Below the pieces are notes generated by a model, which was not told the origin of the DNA, did not search any database, and saw nothing but the letters and a program-made list of their open reading frames with translations. From Pseudomonas sp. S30 (GTDB taxonomy: Bacteria > Pseudomonadota > Gammaproteobacteria > Pseudomonadales > Pseudomonadaceae): a stretch of 64,000 bases of DNA. This document shows positions 49,860 to 59,938 of this stretch, piece by piece; the first letter of the stretch is position 1; every line of letters starts with the position of its first letter. The position numbers were made by a program, and so were the translations under genes. The stretch spans positions 1-64,000 of the forward strand of contig NZ_JACVTO010000014.1 of the NCBI RefSeq assembly GCF_016518545.1. The letters are read 5' to 3'.

Positions 49860-51542
49860 ATGAACAAGAAGAACCGCCACCCCGCCGACGGCAAGCCGCC
49901 GATCACCATCTTCGGGCCAGATTTTCCGTTCGCCTTCGATGACTGGCTGGAACACCCGGCCGGATTGGGCAGCATTCCGAGCGAGCGACACGGTGAAGAG
50001 GTGGCCATCGTCGGCGCAGGCATCGCTGGCCTGGTGGCGGCCTACGAGCTGATGAAGCTGGGACTCAAGCCGGTGGTCTACGAGGCGTCCAAGCTCGGCG
50101 GGCGGCTGCGCTCGCAGGCGTTCAACGGCACCGATGCCATCGTCGCCGAACTGGGTGGCATGCGCTTTCCGGTGTCGTCCACGGCCTTCTATCACTATGT
50201 CGACAAGCTCGGCCTGGAAACACGGCCGTTCCCCAACCCGTTGACGCCGGCTTCACCGAGTACGGTGATCGATCTGGAAGGCCAGACCTACTACGCCGAG
50301 ACGCCTGCCGATCTGCCAGCGATGTTCCATGAGGTGGCCGATGCCTGGGCCGACGCGCTGGAGGATGGCGCGCGCTTCGGTGAAATCCAGCAGGCGATTC
50401 GCGAGCGTGACGTGCCGCGCCTGAAAGCCTTGTGGGACAAGCTGGTGCCCCTGTGGGACGACCGCACCTTCTACGACTTCGTCGCCACCTCCAAGGCCTT
50501 CGCCAAGCTGAGCTTCCAGCATCGTGAGGTATTCGGCCAGGTCGGCTTCGGCACCGGTGGCTGGGATTCGGATTTTCCCAACTCGATGCTGGAGATCTTC
50601 CGGGTGGTGATGACCAACTGCGACGATCACCAGCACCTGGTCGTCGGCGGCGTGGAGCAGGTGCCCCAGGGCATCTGGCGGCACGCGCCGGCACGCGCGG
50701 CGCACTGGCCGGCGGGCACCAGCCTGAAATCACTGCACGGTGGCGCGCCGCGTGCCGGGGTCAAGCGTATCGCCCGCGCCAGCGACGGGCGCCTGGCGGT
50801 GACCGACACCTATGGCGATTGCCGGCATTACGCGGCAGTGCTAACCACCTGCCAGAGCTGGCTGCTGACGACGCAGATCGACTGCGAGGAATCGCTGTTC
50901 TCGCAGAAGATGTGGATGGCCCTGGACCGTACGCGCTACATGCAGTCGTCGAAGACCTTCGTCATGGTCGACCGTCCGTTCTGGAAGGACAAGGACCCGG
51001 AAACCGGGCGCGACCTGCTGAGCATGACCCTCACCGATCGCCTGACCCGCGGCACCTACCTGTTCGACAACGGCGACGACAAGCCGGGAGTGATCTGCCT
51101 GTCGTACGCCTGGATGAGCGATGCGCTGAAGATGCTGCCGCACCCTACCGAAAAACGCGTGCAACTGGCACTCGAAGCACTGAAGAAGATCTACCCGAAA
51201 ACCGACATCGCCGGGCATATCATCGGTGACCCGATCACCATTTCCTGGGAAGCCGACCCCTATTTCCTCGGTGCCTTCAAGGGTGCGCTGCCGGGTCACT
51301 ATCGCTACAACCAGCGCATGTACGCGCATTTCATGCAGCAGGACCTGCCGACCGAGCAACGGGGCATCTTCATCGCGGGCGACGACGTGTCCTGGACACC
51401 GGCCTGGGTGGAAGGCGCGGTGCAGACTTCGCTGAATGCGGTGTGGGGTATCATGAACCACTTCGGGGGCAAGACCCACGCGGATAACCCAGGCCCTGGC
51501 GACGTATTCGCCGAGATCGGCCCCATTGCCCTGCCCGACTGA
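49860..51542 (+). CDS. davB: Lysine 2-monooxygenase
   Basis: FAD-dependent amine-oxidase-fold enzyme, 560 residues. Oxidatively decarboxylates L-lysine to 5-aminopentanamide, first step of the 5-aminovalerate route in P. putida. FAD-binding GAGIAG at 52-57 with the following VVYEASKLGGRLRS, ELGGMRFPVSS, and the C-terminal FAD segment GIFIAGDDVSWTPAWVEGAV. Often annotated as tryptophan 2-monooxygenase, its nearest well-known relative. The pairing with davA 18 bp downstream supports the lysine assignment. Confidence 0.88.
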   Translation: MNKKNRHPADGKPPITIFGPDFPFAFDDWLEHPAGLGSIPSERHGEEVAIVGAGIAGLVAAYELMKLGLKPVVYEASKLGGRLRSQAFNGTDAIVAELGGMRFPVSSTAFYHYVDKLGLETRPFPNPLTPASPSTVIDLEGQTYYAETPADLPAMFHEVADAWADALEDGARFGEIQQAIRERDVPRLKALWDKLVPLWDDRTFYDFVATSKAFAKLSFQHREVFGQVGFGTGGWDSDFPNSMLEIFRVVMTNCDDHQHLVVGGVEQVPQGIWRHAPARAAHWPAGTSLKSLHGGAPRAGVKRIARASDGRLAVTDTYGDCRHYAAVLTTCQSWLLTTQIDCEESLFSQKMWMALDRTRYMQSSKTFVMVDRPFWKDKDPETGRDLLSMTLTDRLTRGTYLFDNGDDKPGVICLSYAWMSDALKMLPHPTEKRVQLALEALKKIYPKTDIAGHIIGDPITISWEADPYFLGAFKGALPGHYRYNQRMYAHFMQQDLPTEQRGIFIAGDDVSWTPAWVEGAVQTSLNAVWGIMNHFGGKTHADNPGPGDVFAEIGPIALPD

Positions 51543-51560
51543 CCGCTGGAGGAATTGCCC

Positions 51561-52355
51561 ATGCGCATCGCCCTGTGCCAGGACCTCCCAGGCCCATTGG
51601 ATGTACTCGGCAATCTTCAGCGCCTGCACGCTCGGGCGCGGCATGCCGCCGTCCAGGGCGCGCGGCTGCTGGTGTGCCCGGAGATGTTCCTGACCGGCTA
51701 CAACCTGGGCGCGCAGGCCGTGCAGCGCCTGGCCGAGCCGGTGGCGGGGCCTTCGGCCGATGCGGTGAAGGCCATCGCCCGCGAGCAGGGCCTTGCGATC
51801 GTCTACGGCTACCCGGAGCGCAGCGAAGACGGTGCGATCTTCAACAGTGTGCAGTTGATCGATGCCCAGGGCCGCAGCCTGTGCAACTACCGCAAGACGC
51901 ATCTGTTCGGCGAGCTGGACCGCTCCCAGTTCAGCGCTGGCGAGCAGCTTTGCCCGGTGGTGGAGCTCGATGGCTGGCAGGTCGGCCTGCTGATCTGCTA
52001 CGACATCGAATTCCCCGAGAACGCCCGGCGTCTCGCACTGGCGGGCGCGCAATTGATCCTGGTGCCGACGGCCAACATGGCGCCGTATGATTTCGTCTGC
52101 CAGGTCACGGTGCGTTCACGCGCCCAGGAAAACCAGTGCTACCTGGTGTATGCCAACTATTGCGGGAGCGAAGGCGAACTCCGCTACTGCGGGCAGAGCA
52201 GCATCGTGGCGCCGGATGGCAGCCTGCTCGCCCTGGGCGGTGACGCGCCCTGCCTGTTGCTGGCCGACATCGAGCACGCGCAGGTGCAGACGGGGCGCGA
52301 GGCATTTCCCTATCTGGACGACCTTCGCCAGGACCTTCACGGCGTTCGTGACTGA
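51561..52355 (+). CDS. davA: 5-aminopentanamidase (delta-aminovaleramidase)
   Basis: Nitrilase-superfamily amidase hydrolysing 5-aminopentanamide to 5-aminovalerate. 264 residues with the full triad E41 (CPEMFLTGY), K112 (YRKTHLFGELDR) and C146 (LLICYDIEFPE). The start is the ATG at 51561, seven bases after GGAGGAA; a TTG two codons earlier is not needed. Functions directly after DavB. The next gene, pqqF, follows after 42 bp on the same strand. Confidence 0.9.
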   Translation: MRIALCQDLPGPLDVLGNLQRLHARARHAAVQGARLLVCPEMFLTGYNLGAQAVQRLAEPVAGPSADAVKAIAREQGLAIVYGYPERSEDGAIFNSVQLIDAQGRSLCNYRKTHLFGELDRSQFSAGEQLCPVVELDGWQVGLLICYDIEFPENARRLALAGAQLILVPTANMAPYDFVCQVTVRSRAQENQCYLVYANYCGSEGELRYCGQSSIVAPDGSLLALGGDAPCLLLADIEHAQVQTGREAFPYLDDLRQDLHGVRD

Positions 52356-52397
52356 CAGGCGCAGGCTGCGGCCAGGCAAATGCGCTAGCATGGCGTC

Positions 52398-54734
52398 ATG
52401 ACCGACCTTCTGCGCACCCTCACCCTGGACAACGGCGTGCACTTGACCCTGCGTCACGCGCCACGTCTCAAGCGCAGTGCTGCGGCGCTGCGCGTCCATG
52501 CCGGCAGCCACGACGCGCCGCCCAAATGGCCGGGGCTCGCGCACTTTCTCGAACACCTGTTCTTTCTCGGCACGGCGCGCTTCCCGCTCGAAGACGGGTT
52601 GATGCGGTATGTGCAGAGCGTCGGCGGACACGTCAACGCCAGCACCCGCGAACGCACCACCGACTTCTTCTTCGAAGTGCCGACGACCGCGCTCGACTCG
52701 GCGCTCGAGCGCCTGTGCCAGATGCTCGCCGAGCCGGACCTGGGGCTGGAACGCCAACGGCGCGAGCGCGAGGTGATCCACGCCGAATTCATCGCCTGGT
52801 CGCGCGATGCCGATGCGCAGCACCAGTATCGCTTGCTGCAAAGCGTGTCGCCGCGACACCCCCTGAGCGGCTTTCATGCCGGCAATCGCTACAGCCTGAC
52901 CCTGGCCGACCCCGCCTTTCAGCGCGCATTGGAGGATTTTCACACGCGCTTCTACCACGGTGGACAGATCAGCCTCAGCCTCTGCGGGCCGCAATCGCTC
53001 GACGCACTGGAGACAGTGGCTCGGCGATTTGCGCAGTGCCTGCCTGGCGGCGAAACACAGGTACGCGTCGCGCCGCCTGCACTGCTGCAGCGTGCCTTGC
53101 TCGAGCCTACGGCTGCGGGGGGGCGCCTGGACCTGCTGTTCGCCCATGAGCGGCTGCCGCCCGGCGCGGAACCTGCGCTGGAGTTGCTGTGGTCATGCCT
53201 GAGCGACAGCCGTCCCGGCGGTTGGCTGGACCACGTGCGCGGGCGCGGCTGGGTCCGCGGCTTTCACACTGAGAAGCTGTACGCCTACGCCGGACAGCTG
53301 CTGTGGCACCTGCGCTTGCGCGTGCATGACCAGGTCCCGCTGGATGAACTCAAGGCCTCGCTGCACGATTGGCTGGCCGGCTTGCGCCAGGCTGACCTTC
53401 AGGCCCTCAATCGACAGTTCGGCCAATTGCAACGCAGCCGAGAACGCGCGGCGAGCGCCTTGGAGCTGGCGCGGCGAGACAGTGCCGGCATGCCGTTCGC
53501 GGCGCTCGATGATCATGGGCTGATCGCGCTGCAGGCGCTGCTCGAATCGCTACCGGCGGGCGCCCCCGGCGCCCGATGCGCCCCGCTCGACGAGCCCCTG
53601 CTCGACCCCCGATTGCCGGAGGCTCGGGACGTGGGTGGGACCGAGGTGTGTCGCAGCGATGCCTTGCCCAGCACACGCGACTTCGCCACGCTCTACCTGC
53701 GGTGGCAGGCAGACACGCCGCTGGGCGAGCCGTTCTACCAAGTGCTCTCACAGGCCTTGTTGCCGGTGGTCGAGCGGGCGCAGCGTGCGTCGCTGCAACT
53801 GGATTTCAGCCGCAGCGCCGGGCACTGGCAACTGCGTTGCGCCGGCATGCCGGCAGCGGTGATTCGCGGCACGGCGCTGGCACTGGACATCCTTCGACGG
53901 CCGCCAGCAGCGCTGTTCGACTCGCCGTTACAGGACGATCCGCCACAGATGCCAATTCGTGCACTGCTCAAGGCGCTGCCGGATGCACTGCTCGCGCGAG
54001 CAGAGTCACCCGCGATGAAAAATGGCTGGGATCAGGCCAGGCTCGACCTGCTCTGGAGCGGTACGACCCGCACTGGCCTGGCGCTGGGTTTCGATACCCA
54101 GGGACACGCGGCGCTGAGCGCCATGTTGATGCAGGCACCTGGCCGACCTTCAGCGATTGCGTCGCCTCATGCCCACGGTTTCGGTCGGCGCTGGCTGCAT
54201 TGTCCGACATCAGGCAGCGAACATGCCCTGCTGCTGTTCTGCCCGGTGCCCGCCTGCGCACAGGGCGCCGGGCGCCTGCTTGCCCAGGCGTTGCAGGGGC
54301 GTGTCTATCAGCGTCTGCGGGTAGAGTTGCAACTGGGGTATGCGGTGTTCAGCGCCTTTCACCAGGTCGAAGGACTGGGCGGGCTGCTGGTCGGCGTGCA
54401 GTCTCCCGACACCTCACCGGCAAGGATTCTCGAGCACCTGATGGCTTTGCTGGAAGAGGGGGTAGTGCTCGATGCGCAGGAACGGGACCGACTGGCGGCA
54501 CGATTCACCGAGCCGGCGATGCCCAACGCCGAAGTGGCTGAGTGGGCTTGGCAGACATATCTGGCTACAGAGCCATCCGACCTTTCCTACCTGCGTCAGT
54601 CTATTCTCGAAACGGATCAGTTCATGCTCGAACGATTGCTGAAAAGCCTGCTCAATGCGGAGCACGGCTGGCTATGCCTGGCCACCAGCGAGGCACCGAG
54701 CGACGGCTGGCAGGTCGATGACCGGCACGCCTGA
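52398..54734 (+). CDS. pqqF: PQQ biosynthesis peptidase PqqF (M16 family)
   Basis: Zinc protease thought to process PqqA. 778 residues, four-domain M16 layout. The inverted zinc motif H49-F-L-E52-H53 is intact, with the following EVIHAEF supplying the third ligand. The C-terminal inactive half has the [20 protein letters not shown] region. In this organism pqqF precedes pqqA, separated by 158 bp that contains the pqqA promoter. Confidence 0.92.
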
Positions 54735-54783
54735 GCGCGAATTGTTACCTATGGTGCAATGGCGCTTTTCCCAGAATTAACCA

Positions 54784-54810
54784 TTGCGTACATTTTATTT
54801 CTTGTAAGAT
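54784..54810 (+). promoter_or_regulatory. Possible pqqA promoter
   Basis: TTGCGT (54784-54789) and TAAGAT (54805-54810) with a 15-bp spacer lie in an AT-rich stretch about 80 bp before pqqA. The spacer is short, so confidence is low. Confidence 0.35.
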
Positions 54811-54892
54811 AGCGCCACCCCAGCCGATTGAACCTCTCGTGTCAGCCGGCGCCCAAGTAGATACCCCAACTTCATTCCGAAGGAGTGCGACC

Positions 54893-54970
54893 ATGACCAC
54901 CTGGACCAAACCGGCCTACACCGACCTGCGCATCGGCTTCGAAGTCACCATGTACTTCGCCAACCGCTAA
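54893..54970 (+). CDS. pqqA: PQQ precursor peptide PqqA
   Basis: 25-codon gene, [20 protein letters not shown] then YFANR. The Glu and Tyr that PqqE crosslinks are E17 and Y21 in EVTMY, with the expected three-residue spacing. AAGGAG precedes the ATG. It is the ribosomally made substrate from which the PQQ cofactor is built. Confidence 0.97.
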
Positions 54971-54985
54971 GCAGCGCTGCAGTGC

Positions 54986-55011
54986 AACGCCTCGGCCCGC
55001 CGGGGCGTTTT
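54986..55011 (+). terminator. Attenuating terminator between pqqA and pqqB
   Basis: A 10-bp stem (54986-54995 with 55000-55009, one T-G pair) and CCCG loop is followed by TT, C, G, TTT. It sits 15 bp past pqqA, so much transcription would stop here, leaving more pqqA than pqqBCDE message. Confidence 0.75.
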
Positions 55012-55048
55012 CGTTTCATGGACAGGGTCGTCCGGCAAGAGAGTAGCC

Positions 55049-55960
55049 ATGTATATCCAGATTCTCGGTTCCGCCGCCGGTGGCGGTTTCCCCCAGTGGA
55101 ACTGCAACTGCGTCAACTGCAAGGGTTTTCGCGAGGGCAGCCTGCGCGCGACGGCCCGCACGCAATCGTCCATCGCCTTGTCGGACGACGGCGAGCACTG
55201 GATCCTGTGCAACGCCTCGCCTGACATCCGCGCCCAGTTGCAGGCCTTCGCGCCGATGCAGCCGGCCCGCGCGCTGCGCGATACCGGTATCGACGCGATC
55301 GTACTGCTCGACAGCCAGATCGACCACACCACGGGCTTGCTGAGCCTGCGCGAAGGCTGCCCGCACCAGGTCTGGTGCACCGACATGGTCCATCAGGACC
55401 TGAGCACCGGCTTCCCGCTGTTCACCATGCTCAGCCACTGGAACGGCGGCTTGCAATGGAATCGCATCGAGTTGCAAGGCAGCTTCGTGATCCCGGCCTG
55501 CCCGAACCTGCGCTTCACGCCCTTCCCCTTGCGCAGCGCCGCACCACCCTACTCGCCGCATCGCTTCGATCCGCACCCCGGCGACAATCTCGGCCTGCTG
55601 GTCGAGGACACCTGCACCGGCGGCAAGCTGTTCTATGCGCCCGGCCTTGGCCAGGTGGACGCCGCGCTGCTGGAGATGATGCACGGCGCCGACTGCCTGC
55701 TGGTCGACGGGACATTGTGGGAAGACGACGAGATGCAGCGCCGTGGCGTTGGCACCCGCACCGGCCGCGAGATGGGCCACCTGGCGCAGAACGGGGCCGG
55801 TGGCATGCTCGAAGTGCTCGACGGCTTCGCGCGCCAGCGCAAGGTGCTCATCCACATCAACAACACCAACCCCATCCTCGATGAAGATTCGCCGGAACGT
55901 GCCGAGGTGGTGCGTCGGGGTGTGGAAGTCGCCTACGATGGCATGAGCATCGAACTGTAA
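55049..55960 (+). CDS. pqqB: PQQ biosynthesis protein PqqB
   Basis: Metallo-beta-lactamase-fold protein, 303 residues, an iron-dependent hydroxylase of the PqqA-derived crosslinked Glu-Tyr intermediate. The family zinc site is C19-N-C21-V-N-C24, with LLDSQIDHTTGLLSLREG supplying the beta-lactamase-like His/Asp region. Start behind GAGAGTAGCC. pqqC follows 9 bp later. Confidence 0.95.
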   Translation: MYIQILGSAAGGGFPQWNCNCVNCKGFREGSLRATARTQSSIALSDDGEHWILCNASPDIRAQLQAFAPMQPARALRDTGIDAIVLLDSQIDHTTGLLSLREGCPHQVWCTDMVHQDLSTGFPLFTMLSHWNGGLQWNRIELQGSFVIPACPNLRFTPFPLRSAAPPYSPHRFDPHPGDNLGLLVEDTCTGGKLFYAPGLGQVDAALLEMMHGADCLLVDGTLWEDDEMQRRGVGTRTGREMGHLAQNGAGGMLEVLDGFARQRKVLIHINNTNPILDEDSPERAEVVRRGVEVAYDGMSIEL

Positions 55961-55969
55961 GGAGGCCCC

Positions 55970-56725
55970 ATGAGCGACGCACTGCCGATGTCACCTGCCG
56001 AGTTCGAGCAGGCCCTGCGCGCCAAGGGCGCCTATTACCACATCCATCACCCTTACCACGTGGCGATGTACGAAGGCCGCGCTACCCGTGAGCAGATCCA
56101 GGGCTGGGTAGCCAACCGCTTCTACTACCAGGTCAACATTCCGATGAAGGACGCGGCCATCCTGGCCAACTGCCCGGACCGCGAAATTCGCCGGGAATGG
56201 GTTCAGCGTCTGCTCGACCACGACGGAGCACCGGGCGAGGATGGCGGCATCGAGGCCTGGCTGCGGCTGGGGCAGGCGGTGGGGCTGGACCCGGAGCAAC
56301 TGCGCTCGCAGGAACTGGTGCTGCCCGGCGTGCGCTTCGCCGTCGACGCCTACGTCAACTTCGCGCGCCGCGCCAGCTGGCAGGAGGCGGCCAGCAGTTC
56401 CCTGACCGAGCTGTTCGCGCCGCAGATCCATCAGTCGCGCCTGGACAGCTGGCCGCAGCACTACCCGTGGATCGACCCGGCCGGCTACGAGTATTTCCGT
56501 ACACGCCTAGGTCAGGCGCGTCGAGATGTCGAGCACGGGCTGGCGATCACCCTGGCCCATTACACCACCGTCGAGGGTCAGCAGCGCATGCTGGAGATCC
56601 TGCAATTCAAACTCGACATCCTATGGAGCATGCTCGACGCCATGAGCATGGCCTATGAACTGAACCGCCCGCCCTATCACAGCGTCACGAGTGAACGCGT
56701 CTGGCACAAGGGGATCGCGCCATGA
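55970..56725 (+). CDS. pqqC: Pyrroloquinoline-quinone synthase PqqC
   Basis: Cofactor-free oxidase that completes PQQ by ring closure and eight-electron oxidation. 251 residues, all-helical TenA/haem-oxygenase-like fold. Conserved stretches: YYHIHHPYHVAMYEG, QGWVANRFYYQVNIPMKDAAIL and HYTTVEGQQRMLEILQFK. GGAGG precedes the ATG. Its TGA overlaps the pqqD ATG (ATGA). Confidence 0.96.
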   Translation: MSDALPMSPAEFEQALRAKGAYYHIHHPYHVAMYEGRATREQIQGWVANRFYYQVNIPMKDAAILANCPDREIRREWVQRLLDHDGAPGEDGGIEAWLRLGQAVGLDPEQLRSQELVLPGVRFAVDAYVNFARRASWQEAASSSLTELFAPQIHQSRLDSWPQHYPWIDPAGYEYFRTRLGQARRDVEHGLAITLAHYTTVEGQQRMLEILQFKLDILWSMLDAMSMAYELNRPPYHSVTSERVWHKGIAP

Positions 56726-56997
56726 GCCTGGACCGCAACCTCACGCCCACCTGGCGCCCGGGCTACCGCTTCCAGTACGAGCCGGCGCAGCAGGGCCATG
56801 TGCTGCTGTATCCCGAAGGCATGATCAAGCTCAACGACAGCGCCGGCCTGATCGGCGGGCTGATCGACGGCCAGCGTTCGGTCGCGGCCATCATCGCCGA
56901 GCTGGAGCAGCAGTTCCCCGGCATCCCTCAGGTGGCCGAGGATATCGAGCAGTTCATGGAGGTGGCCCGTGCCGAACACTGGCTCGTCCTCGCCTGA
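56722..56997 (+). CDS. pqqD: PqqA-binding protein PqqD
   Basis: 91-residue RiPP recognition element that binds PqqA and presents it to PqqE. Typical blocks: PGYRFQYEPAQQGHVLLYPEGMIKLN, and a winged-helix-like VAAIIAELEQQFPG. It overlaps pqqC by 4 bp and pqqE by 29 bp, so the three are translated together. Confidence 0.95.
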   Translation: MSLDRNLTPTWRPGYRFQYEPAQQGHVLLYPEGMIKLNDSAGLIGGLIDGQRSVAAIIAELEQQFPGIPQVAEDIEQFMEVARAEHWLVLA

Positions 56998-58117
56998 AGT
57001 GCCTGTCGGCCTGCCGCTGTGGCTGCTGGCCGAGCTGACCTATCGCTGCCCGCTGCAGTGTCCGTACTGCTCCAACCCTCTGGATTTCGCCAGGCAGGGC
57101 CAGGAGCTGAGCACCGAACAGTGGTTCAAGGTGATGGCAGAGGCGCGGGAAATGGGCGCGGCGCAGATCGGGTTTTCCGGCGGTGAGCCGCTGGTGCGCC
57201 AGGACCTGGCCGAGCTCATCCGTGAAGCCCGGCGCCTGGGTTTCTACACCAACCTGATCACCTCCGGCATCGGCTTGAACGAGCAGAAGATCAGCGCCTT
57301 CCGCCAGGCTGGACTGGACCACATCCAGATCAGCTTCCAGGCCAGCGACGAGCAGGTCAACAACCTGCTGGCCGGCTCGAAGAAGGCCTTCGCGCAGAAG
57401 CTGGAGATGGCCCGCGCGGTGAAGGCGCAGGGTTATCCCATGGTGCTGAACTTCGTGACTCACCGGCACAACATCGACCGGATCGACCGCATCATCGAGC
57501 TGTGCCTGGCGCTGGAGGCCGACTTCGTCGAGCTCGCCACCTGCCAGTTCTATGGCTGGGCGCACTTGAACCGGCTGGGCCTGCTGCCCACCCGCGAGCA
57601 GCTCGAACGCGCCGAGCGTATCACCAACGAGTACCGTGACCGGCTCAAGGCCGAAGGCCACCCCTGCAAGCTGATCTTCGTTACCCCGGATTACTACGAA
57701 GAGCGTCCCAAGGCCTGCATGAACGGCTGGGGCAGCCTGTTCCTGACGGTCACGCCGGACGGCACCGCCCTGCCGTGCCATGGCGCGCGGCAGTTGCCCG
57801 TGCAGTTCCCCAACGTGCGCGACCACGACCTGCGACATATCTGGTACGACTCCTTCGGTTTCAACCGTTTTCGCGGCTACGACTGGATGCCCGAACCCTG
57901 TCGCTCCTGCGACGAAAAGGAAAAGGACTTCGGTGGCTGCCGCTGCCAGGCCTTCATGCTCACCGGCGATGCCAGCAAGGCCGACCCGGTGTGCAGCAAG
58001 TCGCCGGATCACGGCATCATCCTCAAGGCCCGCGAGGAGGCGCAGACGGCTCAGATGAACATCGAACAAATGACCTTCCGCAACGAGCGCAACTCCCGTG
58101 TCATCGTCCGTGGCTGA
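56969..58117 (+). CDS. pqqE: PqqA peptide cyclase (radical SAM enzyme PqqE)
   Basis: Forms the C-C bond between Glu and Tyr of PqqA. 382 residues. Radical SAM cluster C27-x-x-x-C31-x-x-C34 (RCPLQCPYC), and SPASM-type cysteines at the C-terminus (CMNGWGS, LPCHGARQL, CRSCDEKEKDFGGCRCQAF) for auxiliary clusters. The start is a GTG at 56969 behind GGAGGTG, inside pqqD. Confidence 0.95.
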   Translation: MPNTGSSSPEVPVGLPLWLLAELTYRCPLQCPYCSNPLDFARQGQELSTEQWFKVMAEAREMGAAQIGFSGGEPLVRQDLAELIREARRLGFYTNLITSGIGLNEQKISAFRQAGLDHIQISFQASDEQVNNLLAGSKKAFAQKLEMARAVKAQGYPMVLNFVTHRHNIDRIDRIIELCLALEADFVELATCQFYGWAHLNRLGLLPTREQLERAERITNEYRDRLKAEGHPCKLIFVTPDYYEERPKACMNGWGSLFLTVTPDGTALPCHGARQLPVQFPNVRDHDLRHIWYDSFGFNRFRGYDWMPEPCRSCDEKEKDFGGCRCQAFMLTGDASKADPVCSKSPDHGIILKAREEAQTAQMNIEQMTFRNERNSRVIVRG

Positions 58118-59909
58118 GTTCAGCGCCGCCCAGGCGGTCGCCGCCGGAACCGATTTCGCCGAACTCGCGCTAGGCGAAGCGGGGCTGTTCTGGAACGAGT
58201 TTCGGCCCGCCGACGGCGCCTGCCGGATCTGGCACTGGCGTCATGAGCAGGCCCAGTGCCTGACGCCGGACGGCTTCAGCGTGCGCAGCCGGGTCTACGA
58301 ATATGGCGGCGGCAGCTTCTGCCTGGCGCCGGACGCGGTGTTCTTCGTCAACGAGCAGGATCAGCAGGTCTATCGCCAAGCGCTCGACGGTTCGCTGCCC
58401 CAGGCGCTCACCGCTGCGCCGGACTGCCGCTTCGGTGACCTGGTCTGGCACGCAGGCCAGGTGCTGGCGGTCGAGGAGCACCATGGCGAGTCGGTGGAAC
58501 ATCGACTCATCGCCTTGAGCGCGCAGCGCCGCGACGTGCTGGCCGAAGGCGCCGATTTCTATGCCGCGCCGACACTTAGCGACGATGGCCGTCGCCTGGC
58601 CTGGATCGAATGGGACCGCCCTGCACAGCCCTGGACCCGGACGCGCTTGATGTGTCGGGAGCGCTCGACCGAGGGGCGATGGGAAGCGGCCCGGTGCATC
58701 GCCGGGCAGGAAGAGTCGCTGCAACAGCCGCGCTTCGACGCCGAGGGGCGCCTGTATTGCCTGTCCGACCGCCAGGGTTTCTGGCAGCCCTGGGGCGAGA
58801 TCGATGGTCACTGGCAAGCGCTGCCGGCCGAGACCGCCGATCATGCTGCGGCGCCTTGGCAACTGGGTGCCTGTACCTGGCTCGCGCTGGGCCCGCAGCA
58901 CTACCTGGCCACCTGGTTCGAGGCCGGATTCGCCCGCCTGGGCCTGCGCCAGGCAGACAACGTGCACACCTTCGCCGAGACCTACACGCGGTTTCGCAGC
59001 CTGGCCCTGGATGAACAGCATGTCTATGCCCTGGCAGCTTCTGCCACCCGGCCGACCGCCGTGCTGGCCATCGCCCGTGACGGCTCCGGCACCCGCGTCC
59101 TGGCCGGAGGCGCTCAGGTGCTGCCGGAGGCGTGCATCAGCCTGCCTCAACCGATCAGCTACCCGAGCGGCGACGCGCTGGCCCACGGTTTCTTCTATCC
59201 CGCGTCCGGGAAGCAGAACCCGCCGCCGCTGGTGGTGTTCATCCACGGAGGCCCTACGTCGGCCTGCTATCCGGTGCTCGATCCGCGCATTCAGTTCTGG
59301 ACGCAGCGCGGCTTCGCCGTGGCCGACCTCAACTACCGCGGCAGCACGGGCTACGGCAGGGCCTATCGCCAGGGACTGCACCTGCGCTGGGGGGAAATCG
59401 ATGTGCAGGATGCCTGCGCGGTGGTCGCTTACCTGGCCGAGCGCGGCCTGATCGATCCACACCAGGCGTTCATCCGTGGTGGTAGCGCCGGGGGCTACAC
59501 CACCTTGTGTGCGCTAGCCTTCTCGGAAGTCTTCCGAGGCGGCGCCAGCCTTTATGGCGTCAGCGATCCGCTGACCTTGGGCAAGGCCACCCACAAGTTC
59601 GAAGGCGACTACCTGGACTGGCTGATCGGCGATTCGGTGATGGATGCCGAGCGCTATCGAGCCCGCACGCCGCTGTTGCATGCCGCGCGGATCAAGGCGC
59701 CGGTGGTTTTCTTCCAGGGTGAACTGGATGCGGTGGTAGTGCCTGAACAGACGCGCAGCATGCTCGCTGCGTTGCAGGCCAATGGTATCAATGCAGTAGG
59801 ACATTTTTACGCGGGCGAGCGCCACGGCTTTCGCCAGGCCGCGAATCTTGCACATGCCCTGGAGCAGGAATGGCTGTTCTATCGCCGGGTACTGGATGGC
59901 ACGACGTGA
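58098..59909 (+). CDS. S9 family (prolyl oligopeptidase) peptidase of the PQQ cluster
   Basis: 603 residues: N-terminal beta-propeller and C-terminal alpha/beta-hydrolase domain. Triad S463 (GGSAGGY), D544 (ELDAVVVP) and H576 (GERHGF). The start is a GTG at 58098 that overlaps pqqE by 20 bp, so co-translation with pqqE is likely. P. aeruginosa has the same gene after pqqE (PA1990, called pqqH). A role in PqqA processing or in a neighbouring peptide pathway is inferred from position only. Confidence 0.88.
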   Translation: MSSSVAEFSAAQAVAAGTDFAELALGEAGLFWNEFRPADGACRIWHWRHEQAQCLTPDGFSVRSRVYEYGGGSFCLAPDAVFFVNEQDQQVYRQALDGSLPQALTAAPDCRFGDLVWHAGQVLAVEEHHGESVEHRLIALSAQRRDVLAEGADFYAAPTLSDDGRRLAWIEWDRPAQPWTRTRLMCRERSTEGRWEAARCIAGQEESLQQPRFDAEGRLYCLSDRQGFWQPWGEIDGHWQALPAETADHAAAPWQLGACTWLALGPQHYLATWFEAGFARLGLRQADNVHTFAETYTRFRSLALDEQHVYALAASATRPTAVLAIARDGSGTRVLAGGAQVLPEACISLPQPISYPSGDALAHGFFYPASGKQNPPPLVVFIHGGPTSACYPVLDPRIQFWTQRGFAVADLNYRGSTGYGRAYRQGLHLRWGEIDVQDACAVVAYLAERGLIDPHQAFIRGGSAGGYTTLCALAFSEVFRGGASLYGVSDPLTLGKATHKFEGDYLDWLIGDSVMDAERYRARTPLLHAARIKAPVVFFQGELDAVVVPEQTRSMLAALQANGINAVGHFYAGERHGFRQAANLAHALEQEWLFYRRVLDGTT

Positions 59910-59910
59910 A

Positions 59911-59932
59911 CCGGGGCCCTTGAGGGCCCCGG
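59911..59932. terminator. Stem-loop between convergent S9 peptidase and Pmp3-like gene
   Basis: A 9-bp GC stem (59911-59919 with 59924-59932) with TTGA loop directly follows the peptidase stop and precedes the end of the next gene. No T run on either side. Confidence 0.55.
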
Positions 59933-59938
59933 CAGGAT

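Noticed and set aside
49860..51542. Tryptophan 2-monooxygenase (auxin pathway).
   Set aside because: The adjacent nitrilase-fold amidase and the known P. putida locus fit davBA lysine catabolism.
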